This document shows positions 9,834 through 17,752 of a stretch of DNA of 37,039 nucleotides, in pieces (position 1 is the first letter of the stretch; every line of letters begins with the position of its first letter). The notes beneath the pieces are model-generated. The model was not told the origin of the DNA. It did no database searches and saw only the letters and a list, made by a program, of their open reading frames with translations. The stretch spans positions 1 through 37,039 of the forward strand of contig CALHAW010000028.1 in assembly GCA_937934135.1 (NCBI GenBank). Reading direction: 5' to 3'. Both the position numbers and the translations under genes were made by a program. Source of the stretch: an uncultured Alphaproteobacteria bacterium. GTDB lineage: Bacteria > Pseudomonadota > Alphaproteobacteria > Micavibrionales > Micavibrionaceae.

Positions 9834-10292
9834 TTACTTCTTGGACTCGCCGCTTTTGATTATTTGGTGAATGGCATCAATATGGCGTTGTGATGCGCCC
9901 TTCTTACCCAACGGGCGCCCATAATTTTCCTGACCAAATTGCGCAGTTTCCCCCGCCGCAATAGTTTTTAGAATATCCATACCAATAGAATCTTTTGAAA
10001 TTTTCTTCTTAACGGTCTTATTATTCCCTGCATTGGGGGTATCTGCTTGATGACCTGCGGCTGGTTTTGCATCACTAACAGTTTGTGGTTTTGTTGTCCC
10101 TTGCGCCACACGGCTTATCGCATGCGCCGTAATACCCGTAATGTGTGGCTTAACCAATGCCAATAATAAATCATGATCGCGCATCGCCCAGCCAATTAAG
10201 ATTTTCTGCGCTTGCGTCGTATTACCGCCCGCCTCCGCTAATGCTTCTTGGATTCTTTTTTCGGCTGTTGCCTGTGACGATGGGGTAGTCAT
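9834..10292 (-). CDS. Uncharacterised 152-aa protein, first gene of the aspC operon
   Basis: I do not recognise this family by name. It has two compact parts joined by a Pro/Ala/Thr-rich low-complexity linker (about 65-100). The N-terminal helical part (about 8-60) has EKRIQEALAEAGGNTTQAQK followed by a WAMRDHDLLLALVKPHITG stretch; similar segments occur in hypothetical alphaproteobacterial proteins. The basic C-terminal part contains YGRPLGKKGASQRHIDAIHQ, which looks like a nucleic-acid or peptide-binding segment. No signal peptide or membrane segment is present. An AAGGAG-type RBS precedes the ATG. A link to cell-wall recycling is suggested only by operon position. Confidence 0.75.
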   Translation of the reverse strand: MTTPSSQATAEKRIQEALAEAGGNTTQAQKILIGWAMRDHDLLLALVKPHITGITAHAISRVAQGTTKPQTVSDAKPAAGHQADTPNAGNNKTVKKKISKDSIGMDILKTIAAGETAQFGQENYGRPLGKKGASQRHIDAIHQIIKSGESKK

Positions 10293-10368
10293 GGCGGTCT
10301 CCTTTATTTTTTAAATATTAATAATAAACATAATTGTTCTAAACAAGCCTTCTTATTTGGAACAATAA

Positions 10369-10402
10369 AGGTTGTAACGACAACCTCGCCTCTTATAAGA
10401 GG
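10369..10402. promoter_or_regulatory. Two adjacent perfect dyads in a divergent intergenic region
   Basis: AGGTTGT-AACG-ACAACCT (10369-10386) is a perfect 7-bp hairpin. Two bases later CCTCTTATAAGAGG (10389-10402) is a perfect 14-bp palindrome. They lie 77-110 bp before the leftward gene at 10292. The palindrome has the symmetry of a dimeric repressor site. Confidence 0.5.
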
Positions 10403-10556
10403 TGGACTTCTTCATTAAGTATAGGGAAAATACGTTAAATTACCAATAAAAGCCGCCCCTCTATCCACCACTCAAAAAAACCTTAAAAATTTATCGTTTA
10501 ATATCAGTTGGTTATCAATTAAATGGCACAAAAGTTAATATTATGTAAATATTTTC

Positions 10557-10585
10557 TTGACTTTATGGGAATAAACACGTAATTT
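10557..10585 (+). promoter_or_regulatory. Possible promoter of the small secreted protein gene
   Basis: TTGACT (10557-10562) matches five of six -35 positions. At 17-bp spacing it is followed by TAATTT, which matches only three of six -10 positions. It leaves a leader of about 45 nt before the ATG at 10640. Confidence 0.35.
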
Positions 10586-10639
10586 AATCATCAGATCAAC
10601 CAAACACGATAATAAACAAAGGAATAAAGGAATAGAGAC

Positions 10640-11050
10640 ATGAATAATTTTTCAAAGACACTAGCGAAAACCGCAATCGTAGGAATAATGGGCACAGGTG
10701 TTTTTGCTTTAGACTCCGTAACAAACGCAAAGGACGCTTTTGCAAATTGCGGTTGCCGTAAAATTTCAGAATCAAAGCTACCTTGGCTTTTAGGCGAACA
10801 GCCAAGAAATTCAAAAATGGGAACTCTGATTTTTGAAAATAAGCCTAATAGAACTTTTCCACAAGCATTTAAAAGCTGTGCCAGAAAAGCAATCAAAATA
10901 CTTGATGAGCAAGACGTTCCAAAAAAAGATCAAGATTTTTTCTGCCCAGTTGAAGGCCATGGAGATTTAGGCGGGAAACATGGTACAACAGTACATCAGA
11001 ATGGTAAATTTATTGGGTCATACGGTAACGTTTCGCCTTACAATAGATAA
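10640..11050 (+). CDS. Small secreted cysteine-containing protein of unknown function
   Basis: The 136-aa product begins with a basic segment, then a hydrophobic core (about 11-24) and likely signal-peptidase sites at TNA (28-30) or AFA (33-35), so export is likely. The mature region has four cysteines (NCGC at 36-39, SCAR, FFCP), enough for two disulfides in the periplasm, and a Gly/His-rich tail with EGHGDLGGKHGT. I recognise no domain. AAAGGA lies 13 bases before the ATG and an intrinsic terminator follows 14 bases after the stop, so it is monocistronic. The signal peptide, promoter and terminator together argue for a real gene. Confidence 0.72.
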   Translation: MNNFSKTLAKTAIVGIMGTGVFALDSVTNAKDAFANCGCRKISESKLPWLLGEQPRNSKMGTLIFENKPNRTFPQAFKSCARKAIKILDEQDVPKKDQDFFCPVEGHGDLGGKHGTTVHQNGKFIGSYGNVSPYNR

Positions 11051-11064
11051 GCACTAATAATTCC

Positions 11065-11097
11065 GAAAAAACGCTCTGCAGGTCAGGGCGTTTTTTT
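11065..11097 (+). terminator. Strong intrinsic terminator, possibly bidirectional
   Basis: AAAAAACGCTCTG pairs with CAGGGCGTTTTTT across a short loop with one G-T wobble, followed by a T7 run on the right and preceded by an A6 run on the left. It ends the secreted-protein gene. Confidence 0.85.
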
Positions 11098-11136
11098 GTA
11101 TCTCGCAATAGGGACAAAGCAAAACCTGTTTGTTAG

Positions 11137-11211
11137 AAAAAAAGCGTAGCAATCTGGAAATGTGACAAATAAAAATAGATTACCGCGTCGCTTGCGCTCC
11201 TCACAATGACG
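11137..11211. repeat. Dispersed intergenic repeat at the end of mfd
   Basis: On the minus strand it reads CGTCATTGTGAGGAGCGCAA, then GCGACGCGGTAATCT, a spacer, AGATTGCTACGC and TTTTTTT. This matches a repeat type that I know from many proteobacterial genomes (GTCATTGCGAGGAGC...GACGCGGCAATC). The AATCT and AGATT arms pair, and the T7 run after them makes it a plausible terminator for mfd, whose stop codon it abuts. Confidence 0.6.
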
Positions 11212-11212
11212 T

Positions 11213-14200
11213 TTAAAGGCTCGTTAATTCCTTCATCAGGGACTGCACACCCTTTACCCGCTCATCGGTGGTTTCCCATTGACGCACGGCGATTAATTTT
11301 TGATCATTCGGTCTAATCTTGATACTGCCGCGTTTTTCTGCCAACCACGCCATAATCTTTTGTGGGTTTTTATGGATGTTGTTATGAAAGCCAATGACTG
11401 CGCCTTTCGGCCCTGCCTCCACATGGCTTACACCCGCTTTACGGCATAATTGTTTGATGGAAACAATATCCAATAAGTTTTCAAATTCTTCTGGGATATC
11501 CCCAAAACGATCAATCATTTCGGCGGCAAAGCGCTCAATATCATCGCGCCCTTCAAGGTCAGCCAAACGCCGATACAGGCTCATACGGATGCTTAAATCC
11601 TCAACATATGTTTCGGGGATCAAAACGGATGTACCCATATTAATTTGCGGTGACCATTGCTCCTCGGCTATATCGTTTGCATCCATATCCACACCGGCCT
11701 TCGCCATCGCCACGGCCTCCTCCAGCATTTGCTGGTACAGTTCCACGCCAATTTCCTTGATGTGGCCTGATTGTTCTTCACCAACCAAATTTCCTGCCCC
11801 GCGGATATCCATGTCATGACTGGCGAGCTGAAAACCTGCACCAAGCGTGTCCAGCGTTTCAATAACCTCAAGACGTTTTTGTCCCTGCGCCGTCAGCTTT
11901 TTCTTCGGATCATGGGTGAGATAAGCATAAGCACGCACTTTGGAGCGCCCAATACGGCCACGAATTTGATATAATTGCGCCAAACCAAACATATCCGCAC
12001 GATGCACAATCATGGTGTTTGCCGTGGGAATATCAATACCGCTTTCGATGATATTGGTCGCCAAAAGTATGTCATATTGACGGTCATAAAACGCAGTCAT
12101 ACGGTCTTCTAAATCACCTGCCGCTAATTGCCCATGCGCAGCGATAAATTTTAATTCAGGGACAAGCTCTTTCAGCTGCTCTTCCACTTCTTTCAAATCC
12201 TTAATGCGCGGCACAACATAAAAACTCTGTCCGCCGCGGTAATGCTCGCGCATCAATGCCTCACGCAATACCATCGGATCATACGGCAACACAAACGTAC
12301 GGATCGCCAAACGGTCAACCGGCGGCGTGGTGATTAGGCTCATCTCCTTTACTCCCGTTAGTGACATTTGTAATGTCCGCGGAATCGGCGTGGCCGTTAA
12401 TGTTAAAACATGAACATCGCTTTTTAATTCTTTCAAGCGTTCTTTTTGTTTCACGCCAAAGCGTTGTTCTTCATCAACAATCACAAGTCCCAAATGCGCA
12501 AAATCAACATCATTGGCAAAAATTGCGTGTGTGCCAATCACAATATTGACAGAGCCATCTTTCAGGCCTGCTTTTGTTTCTGCAATGTCCTTGGCACTGG
12601 CAAGGCGTGAAAGCTGACCAACGCGTAAGCCAAACCCTTCAAAGCGTTTTACAAATCCTGCATAATGTTGCCGCGCCAATAATGTTGTGGGGACAACAAC
12701 GGCAACTTGTGCGCCTGACATGCTCGCAACAAACGCGGCGCGCATCGCCACTTCGGTTTTACCAAACCCAACATCACCACATACAAGCCGATCCATCGGA
12801 TGATCACCGTTCAAATCTTCAATAACCGAATTGATAGAGCGTAATTGATCATCCGTTTCATGGTACGGGAAACGCGCCGCAAACTTATTATAGATATCGG
12901 TATCAACACTCAACTTTTGTCCCTTACGCAGCACACGCGCCGCCGCAATCTTCATCAAATGATCTGCAATTCGCATCAGGTCTTTTTTGACTTTGGCTTT
13001 ACGTGCCTGCCACGATGCCGAACCCAGACGATCCAGCTGCGCCGTACCTTCATCCGATCCATACCGTGAAAGCACTTCGATATTTTCAACGGGGACAAAC
13101 AGGCGGTCATCACCAAAATAAGTGATCTTCAAGCAATCATATTGCCGCCCCAGCGCCGTTAGCGTTTCCAACGCTTCAAACCGCCCTACCCCGTGATCAA
13201 CATGCACTACCAAATCATCAGTATTTAGGGACGAGACTTCCGTTAAAAAATTATCTGCTTTTTTACGTTTCTTTGTTTTACGGGCTAAGCGATCACCAAG
13301 AATGTCTTGCTCACTTAAAACCGCAAGATCTTCGGTTACAAAACCATTCTCAAGCGGTAAAATTGCAATGCCAATTTCGCCTTTACGGATTTTTTGAATA
13401 TCAGACGCATTGTGGCAGTTTTTAATACGATCAATCCCTGCTTCTTTCAGCATAATTTTTAAACGATCACGCGCGCCTTCACTATAACTAGCAATGACTG
13501 CTTTTTTATCTTGGGATTGCAGATAGGCAATATAAGTTTTTACCTCACCCAACAAATCACCATCAGGCAAAGACCGGATATCAGAAAAATCACGACTCTT
13601 TTTTGCTTGTGGTTCCAATTCATCAGGTGATTGAAACGGAGAAAATGTAAGCGCGTTATCAATAAAAGATAAATTACTAATATACAAAGTATGCGGCGGA
13701 AGTGGGTGATAGACAGCGCCCGTCATACTTACATCACTGCCCTTCTTAGATTTTTTAACCGCCGCGCTCGCTTTTTCCAATGTCTTACGTGCCTGATAAA
13801 AATCTTCTATCTGCGCCAAACGTTCATTGGTCGCGTTTTGCACTGCACTATCAAGGATAATTTTTGCTCCTTGCGCATAATCAAAAATAGTTTCGAGCGG
13901 CGTATCATAAAAAAAGGAAAGCCAATGATCCATTCCGTTAAAGCGGCGACCGTCAGATACGGCTTCATAAAGGGGATCATCACCACGCACCGCGCCAAAT
14001 GTTTCACGATAATTTTTACGAAAACGTGAAATAGAGTCTTCATCCAGAAAAAATTCTGTCACGGGTTTAAGTGAGAAGCTTTTGATTTCCTTGTCAGAGC
14101 GTTGTGTAAGCGCGTCAAAATAACGGATCTTTTCCACCTCATCACCGAATAAATCAATCCGTAAAGGTTGCTGCTGTGACGGTGGGAAAAGGTCAATAAT

Positions 14201-14722
14201 ATCCCCCCGAATAGCAAATTCACCGGTTTCGCGCACTGTATCAGTGCGTAAATAACCGTTATTAGATAAAAACTTTTGAAGCGCTTCGCTTTTTAACATT
14301 TTATCTTGTTGAATAATAAAGCTGATTTCTTTTAACGCCGATTGCGGCATTACTTTTTGAAGCGCCGCATTAACGGTCGTCAGAACAATACGCGGTAAAA
14401 ATTTATCATCTGCTTGCCATGATAAAATTTGACTTAAAGCTGCAACACGATTTGCCGAAATATCCGCGCCCGGTGAAACACGGTCATAAGGTAAACAATC
14501 CCATGCGGGCATGATGGTGATGTCAATATCAGGCGCAAAGAACTCTAATAATTCCCTCATTGTTTCAAGGCGCCCATCATCCAGAGCAATATGAATCAAA
14601 ACTGTCTGCGATTTTGCAGCAGCGCGTGCGTGTTCTACCAGAATGCGTGCATCCTGCCCTTCAGGCGCGCCATATAAAATATTGCTCTTCATCGGGGAAT
14701 TATTTGGCTGCGACAAAGTCAT
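11213..14722 (-). CDS. mfd: Transcription-repair coupling factor Mfd
   Basis: Mfd removes stalled RNA polymerase from DNA lesions and recruits UvrA. The 1169-aa product is full length. Its N-terminal third is the UvrB-like damage-recognition region. The RNA-polymerase-interaction domain (about 500-570) contains DLVVHVDHGVGRFE and an FVPVENIEVLSRYG segment. The helicase lobes have Walker A CGDVGFGKTEVA near 645, the DEEQ box in VIVDEEQRFGVKQ near 748, TATPIPRTLQMS, and the translocation motif QLYQIRGRIGRS. The TRCF C-terminal domain follows. The start at 14722 overlaps sdhE by 23 bp. An in-frame ATG at 14692 (MKSNILYGAPEG) would avoid the overlap and begins where the family's conservation begins. 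Neither has a strong RBS, so the exact start is open. Confidence 0.97.
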   Translation of the reverse strand: MTLSQPNNSPMKSNILYGAPEGQDARILVEHARAAAKSQTVLIHIALDDGRLETMRELLEFFAPDIDITIMPAWDCLPYDRVSPGADISANRVAALSQILSWQADDKFLPRIVLTTVNAALQKVMPQSALKEISFIIQQDKMLKSEALQKFLSNNGYLRTDTVRETGEFAIRGDIIDLFPPSQQQPLRIDLFGDEVEKIRYFDALTQRSDKEIKSFSLKPVTEFFLDEDSISRFRKNYRETFGAVRGDDPLYEAVSDGRRFNGMDHWLSFFYDTPLETIFDYAQGAKIILDSAVQNATNERLAQIEDFYQARKTLEKASAAVKKSKKGSDVSMTGAVYHPLPPHTLYISNLSFIDNALTFSPFQSPDELEPQAKKSRDFSDIRSLPDGDLLGEVKTYIAYLQSQDKKAVIASYSEGARDRLKIMLKEAGIDRIKNCHNASDIQKIRKGEIGIAILPLENGFVTEDLAVLSEQDILGDRLARKTKKRKKADNFLTEVSSLNTDDLVVHVDHGVGRFEALETLTALGRQYDCLKITYFGDDRLFVPVENIEVLSRYGSDEGTAQLDRLGSASWQARKAKVKKDLMRIADHLMKIAAARVLRKGQKLSVDTDIYNKFAARFPYHETDDQLRSINSVIEDLNGDHPMDRLVCGDVGFGKTEVAMRAAFVASMSGAQVAVVVPTTLLARQHYAGFVKRFEGFGLRVGQLSRLASAKDIAETKAGLKDGSVNIVIGTHAIFANDVDFAHLGLVIVDEEQRFGVKQKERLKELKSDVHVLTLTATPIPRTLQMSLTGVKEMSLITTPPVDRLAIRTFVLPYDPMVLREALMREHYRGGQSFYVVPRIKDLKEVEEQLKELVPELKFIAAHGQLAAGDLEDRMTAFYDRQYDILLATNIIESGIDIPTANTMIVHRADMFGLAQLYQIRGRIGRSKVRAYAYLTHDPKKKLTAQGQKRLEVIETLDTLGAGFQLASHDMDIRGAGNLVGEEQSGHIKEIGVELYQQMLEEAVAMAKAGVDMDANDIAEEQWSPQINMGTSVLIPETYVEDLSIRMSLYRRLADLEGRDDIERFAAEMIDRFGDIPEEFENLLDIVSIKQLCRKAGVSHVEAGPKGAVIGFHNNIHKNPQKIMAWLAEKRGSIKIRPNDQKLIAVRQWETTDERVKGVQSLMKELTSL

Positions 14723-14984
14723 GTTGAATAAATTTTTCCAAGACCGCGTTCATAATATCCGCAGGCGGCTTTTTACGCCCCGAAACCCAATCATAAAGGT
14801 CAGGGTCTGGCATTTGAAGGACATCATCATACAGCTTAATTTCTTCTTCTGTAAAATGCGCAATATTCTTATCCGCGAAAGACCCCATAATTAAGTCCAT
14901 TTCACGCGTGCCGCGATGCCAAGAACGGAAAATTAGCTGTTTACGTTTATTCTCAATATTTTGATCAAGGATTTCATCTGTCAT
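14700..14984 (-). CDS. sdhE: Succinate dehydrogenase assembly factor SdhE
   Basis: SdhE (SDH5/YgfY family) promotes covalent attachment of FAD to the flavoprotein subunit SdhA. This 94-aa protein has the family signature RSWHRGTREMDL (20-31) with the RGxxE motif (R24, G25, E28), followed by a helical C-terminal half containing DPDLYDWVSGRKKPP. It is cytoplasmic. It is transcribed divergently from recG with 24 bp between start codons, and its 3' end meets mfd; this arrangement is frequent in alphaproteobacteria. Confidence 0.95.
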   Translation of the reverse strand: MTDEILDQNIENKRKQLIFRSWHRGTREMDLIMGSFADKNIAHFTEEEIKLYDDVLQMPDPDLYDWVSGRKKPPADIMNAVLEKFIQHDFVAAK

Positions 14985-15008
14985 AAGATGTGTTATATAG
15001 AAATCACC

Positions 15009-17096
15009 ATGCCGCGTCCATTTGAATTAGACCCGTTATTTCGAAATATCACGACCCTACCCGGGGTTGGACCAAAGAATGCCAAGCTTTTTGATAAATT
15101 AACGGGCGGATCGAAGATTTTAGACATCTTATTTCATAAACCCGTTGATTTTATCGATCGGCGGTTTTCTCCCGTTTTAAAAGATGCCCCCAAAGACCAA
15201 ATCGCCACCATTGAAGTCCGTATCGAAAGAATAAGCCCTGCAGCGCGGCGTGGCCTGCCAACGCGGGTCAAAGCCACTGATAATACAGGGAATATTGATA
15301 TTATTTTTTTTAACGCAAGCAAGGTCTGGATAGAAAAACAATTACCCGTCGGGGAAGTGCGTGTTTTAAGCGGAAAGATTGAACATTATCAGGGACAAAT
15401 CCAAATGGTACACCCCGATGCGATTGCGACATCAGAAGACCGCACCAGCATTGAAACGATTGAACCCGTCTATCCGTTGACAGCAGGGTTAACCAATAAA
15501 ACTTTACGCAAAGCACAAAAAGGCGCGTTAGGAACTTTACCCGCTTTATCTGAATGGTTAGATGATGCGTATAAAGTTAAGAATAAATGGCCTAACTGGC
15601 ATGATGCCATGCAACATTTACACAACCCTGAAGAGGGGGAGGATTTACTGCCTACCCACCCTACACGGATGCGCTTGGCGTACGATGAATTACTGGCTAA
15701 TCAGCTCTCTCTTGCGCTTGTACGGTTACATCAACGGAAACAAAATGGTCGCGCATGGCAGGTGACAGGCATATTACGGCAGAAAATTTTAAATATATTA
15801 CCGTTTGACCTAACGGACGCACAGAAAAATTCTATTGCCGAAATTGATGACGATATGAAAGCACCGCTTAAGATGCTCCGCCTTTTACAGGGTGATGTAG
15901 GAAGCGGAAAAACCATTGTGGCGGCTTGCGCGATGATGAATGTGATTGAAGGCGGCGCCCAAGCGGCGATTATGGCTCCGACGGAGATTTTAGCGCGTCA
16001 GCATGAAGAAAGCTTTGCTCCGTGGCTGGATGCGGCGGGTGTTTCTTACATTACATTAACAGGACGTAATAAAGGAAAAGAACGCACCGCGATTTTAGAA
16101 CAAATTGCATCAGGCGAAGCGCAAGTTGTAATTGGCACGCATGCACTTTTCCAAGATACGATTGAATTTAACAATCTTGGCATTGCAGTTATTGATGAAC
16201 AACATCGTTTTGGTGTGCATCAACGCCTTGCGCTATCACAAAAATCAAAGGGAACAGACGTGTTGGTGATGACTGCCACCCCTATTCCCCGTACGCTAAC
16301 CCTCACCGCTTATGGGGATATGGAAGTGAGTCGTTTAGATGAAAAACCACCGGGGCGCCAGCCGATTGATACGCTTTTATTTCCTAAAGAAAAAGTAGAG
16401 AGTATTATTGATGCCATTAAACGGCAATTAACCACAGGCGCCCGCGCCTATTGGGTTTGCCCATTGGTGGAAGAAAGTGAAAAACTAGATCTAGAAGCAG
16501 CAGAAGCACGTTATGACGTGCTGAAAGATTACTTTGGCAGCGATGTTGGGCTTATTCATGGACGTATGAAACCGCTTGAAAAAGACACCGTCATGGCGGC
16601 ATTTGCCTGCGGTGACATTAAAGTTTTGGTTGCAACAACTGTGATTGAAGTCGGCGTAAATGTCCCTGAGGCCAATATCATGGTGATTGAACAAGCGGAG
16701 CGTTTCGGCCTCGCGCAACTACATCAACTACGCGGGCGTGTTGGGCGTGGCGCGGCGAAATCATTTTGCTTTTTGCTCTATGCCACAGGGTTATCACAAA
16801 CCGCGAAAGAACGATTAATAGTTATGCGTGATACAGAAGACGGATTTGTCATTGCAGAAAAAGATTTAGAATTACGCGGCGGCGGCGAAATTTTAGGCAC
16901 CCGCCAAAGCGGCCTGCCCACATTTAAACTTGCTGACTTAACGGCGCATGGTGAATTATTACAAACGGCGCGGGATGATACAAAATTAATTTTATCCAAA
17001 GATGAAACGTTAGAAACGGAGCGCGGAAAAGCCCTTAAAACCTTGCTCTATCTTTTTGAGCAAGATCAAGCAATTAAACGCCTTGGCGCAGGGTAA
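15009..17096 (+). CDS. recG: ATP-dependent DNA helicase RecG
   Basis: RecG remodels stalled replication forks and Holliday junctions. I start it at the ATG at 15009 (MPRPFELDPLFRNITTLPGV, 695 aa). The frame is open 48 bases further, but that extension reads into sdhE and lacks family features. The N-terminal wedge domain includes TLPGVGPKNAKLF and the OB-fold around VRIERISPAARRG. Helicase motifs are LLQGDVGSGKTIVAA near 295-309, APTEILARQH, DEQHRFGVHQR near 397, TATPIPRTLTLT, and QLHQLRGRVGRG. The C-terminus has the RecG-typical DLELRGGGEILGTRQSG. The end is 2 bp from the convergent DUF502 gene, with no terminator between them. Confidence 0.97.
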   Translation: MPRPFELDPLFRNITTLPGVGPKNAKLFDKLTGGSKILDILFHKPVDFIDRRFSPVLKDAPKDQIATIEVRIERISPAARRGLPTRVKATDNTGNIDIIFFNASKVWIEKQLPVGEVRVLSGKIEHYQGQIQMVHPDAIATSEDRTSIETIEPVYPLTAGLTNKTLRKAQKGALGTLPALSEWLDDAYKVKNKWPNWHDAMQHLHNPEEGEDLLPTHPTRMRLAYDELLANQLSLALVRLHQRKQNGRAWQVTGILRQKILNILPFDLTDAQKNSIAEIDDDMKAPLKMLRLLQGDVGSGKTIVAACAMMNVIEGGAQAAIMAPTEILARQHEESFAPWLDAAGVSYITLTGRNKGKERTAILEQIASGEAQVVIGTHALFQDTIEFNNLGIAVIDEQHRFGVHQRLALSQKSKGTDVLVMTATPIPRTLTLTAYGDMEVSRLDEKPPGRQPIDTLLFPKEKVESIIDAIKRQLTTGARAYWVCPLVEESEKLDLEAAEARYDVLKDYFGSDVGLIHGRMKPLEKDTVMAAFACGDIKVLVATTVIEVGVNVPEANIMVIEQAERFGLAQLHQLRGRVGRGAAKSFCFLLYATGLSQTAKERLIVMRDTEDGFVIAEKDLELRGGGEILGTRQSGLPTFKLADLTAHGELLQTARDDTKLILSKDETLETERGKALKTLLYLFEQDQAIKRLGAG

Positions 17097-17098
17097 AA

Positions 17099-17752
17099 TT
17101 ATATTTTTTCCAGCGGCGTAATAATCCCACCAGAAACAATCATCTTAATCCCCTCTTCCACGGTCATATCCATATATTTCACATCTTTTTTGGGGACAAA
17201 TAAAAGAAAGCCTGATGTTGGATTAGGCGTTGTGGGAAGGAAAATATTAACGGTTTCTGTGTTCGTTAATGACTGCACCTCCCCTTTTGTTTGGCCTGTT
17301 ACAAACCCCATGACCCATATCCCTTTACGGGGATATTCAAACATCACCACTTCTTTGAACGCATCAGATTGTGATGCCATCACCGTTTCAAAGATTTGCT
17401 TCAATGCACCATAAACCGCATTGATTACAGGAACACGCTCCATTATGGCTTCGGACATACGCACAATAAGACGACCAAAGAAATTACGGGTTAACCACCC
17501 AATCACAATAAAAAAGATAATAGCAACGGTGAGGCCCAGACCCGGAATTTCTACGGGCAAGTAATGATTAGGGTTATATTCTGCCGGAATAAACGGCGTG
17601 ATTTTATTATCAAGAAATTTTAAAACGCCCCACGTTACATAAATTGTAATAGAGATAGGCGCAGTCACCAAAATACCCGCTAGAAAATAATTTCTAAGGC
17701 GTCCAAAAAAAGTAGCTTTAGGGATTTCTATTGTTTCTTGATTATCAGTCAT
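17099..17752 (-). CDS. DUF502 family inner-membrane protein
   Basis: This 217-aa protein has two hydrophobic segments near the N-terminus (about 17-42 and 68-90), which include the recognisable family opening RNYFLAGILVTAPISITIYV. A soluble C-terminal domain follows, with NAVYGALKQIFETV, GFVTGQTKGEVQ, NIFLPTTPNPTSGFLLFVP and a final EEGIKMIVSGGIITP, all standard DUF502 blocks. The function is not established. Its start codon overlaps the glycyl-tRNA synthetase stop by one base, so it is probably translationally coupled to that gene. Confidence 0.93.
   Translation of the reverse strand: MTDNQETIEIPKATFFGRLRNYFLAGILVTAPISITIYVTWGVLKFLDNKITPFIPAEYNPNHYLPVEIPGLGLTVAIIFFIVIGWLTRNFFGRLIVRMSEAIMERVPVINAVYGALKQIFETVMASQSDAFKEVVMFEYPRKGIWVMGFVTGQTKGEVQSLTNTETVNIFLPTTPNPTSGFLLFVPKKDVKYMDMTVEEGIKMIVSGGIITPLEKI

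Larger units (their letters stand above)
10293..10639. other. 347-bp divergent intergenic region
   Basis: No credible frame is present. The region holds the paired dyads at 10369-10402 and the weak promoter at 10557-10585. The rest is AT-rich with no other structure that I can defend. Confidence 0.6.

Noticed and set aside
13691-14043. Frames of 78-112 residues on both strands inside mfd
   Set aside because: They are antisense or out-of-frame shadows of conserved Mfd coding sequence.
14961-15008. Longer N-terminus for recG
   Set aside because: It would begin within sdhE and precede the conserved RecG start; the ATG at 15009 fits the family.
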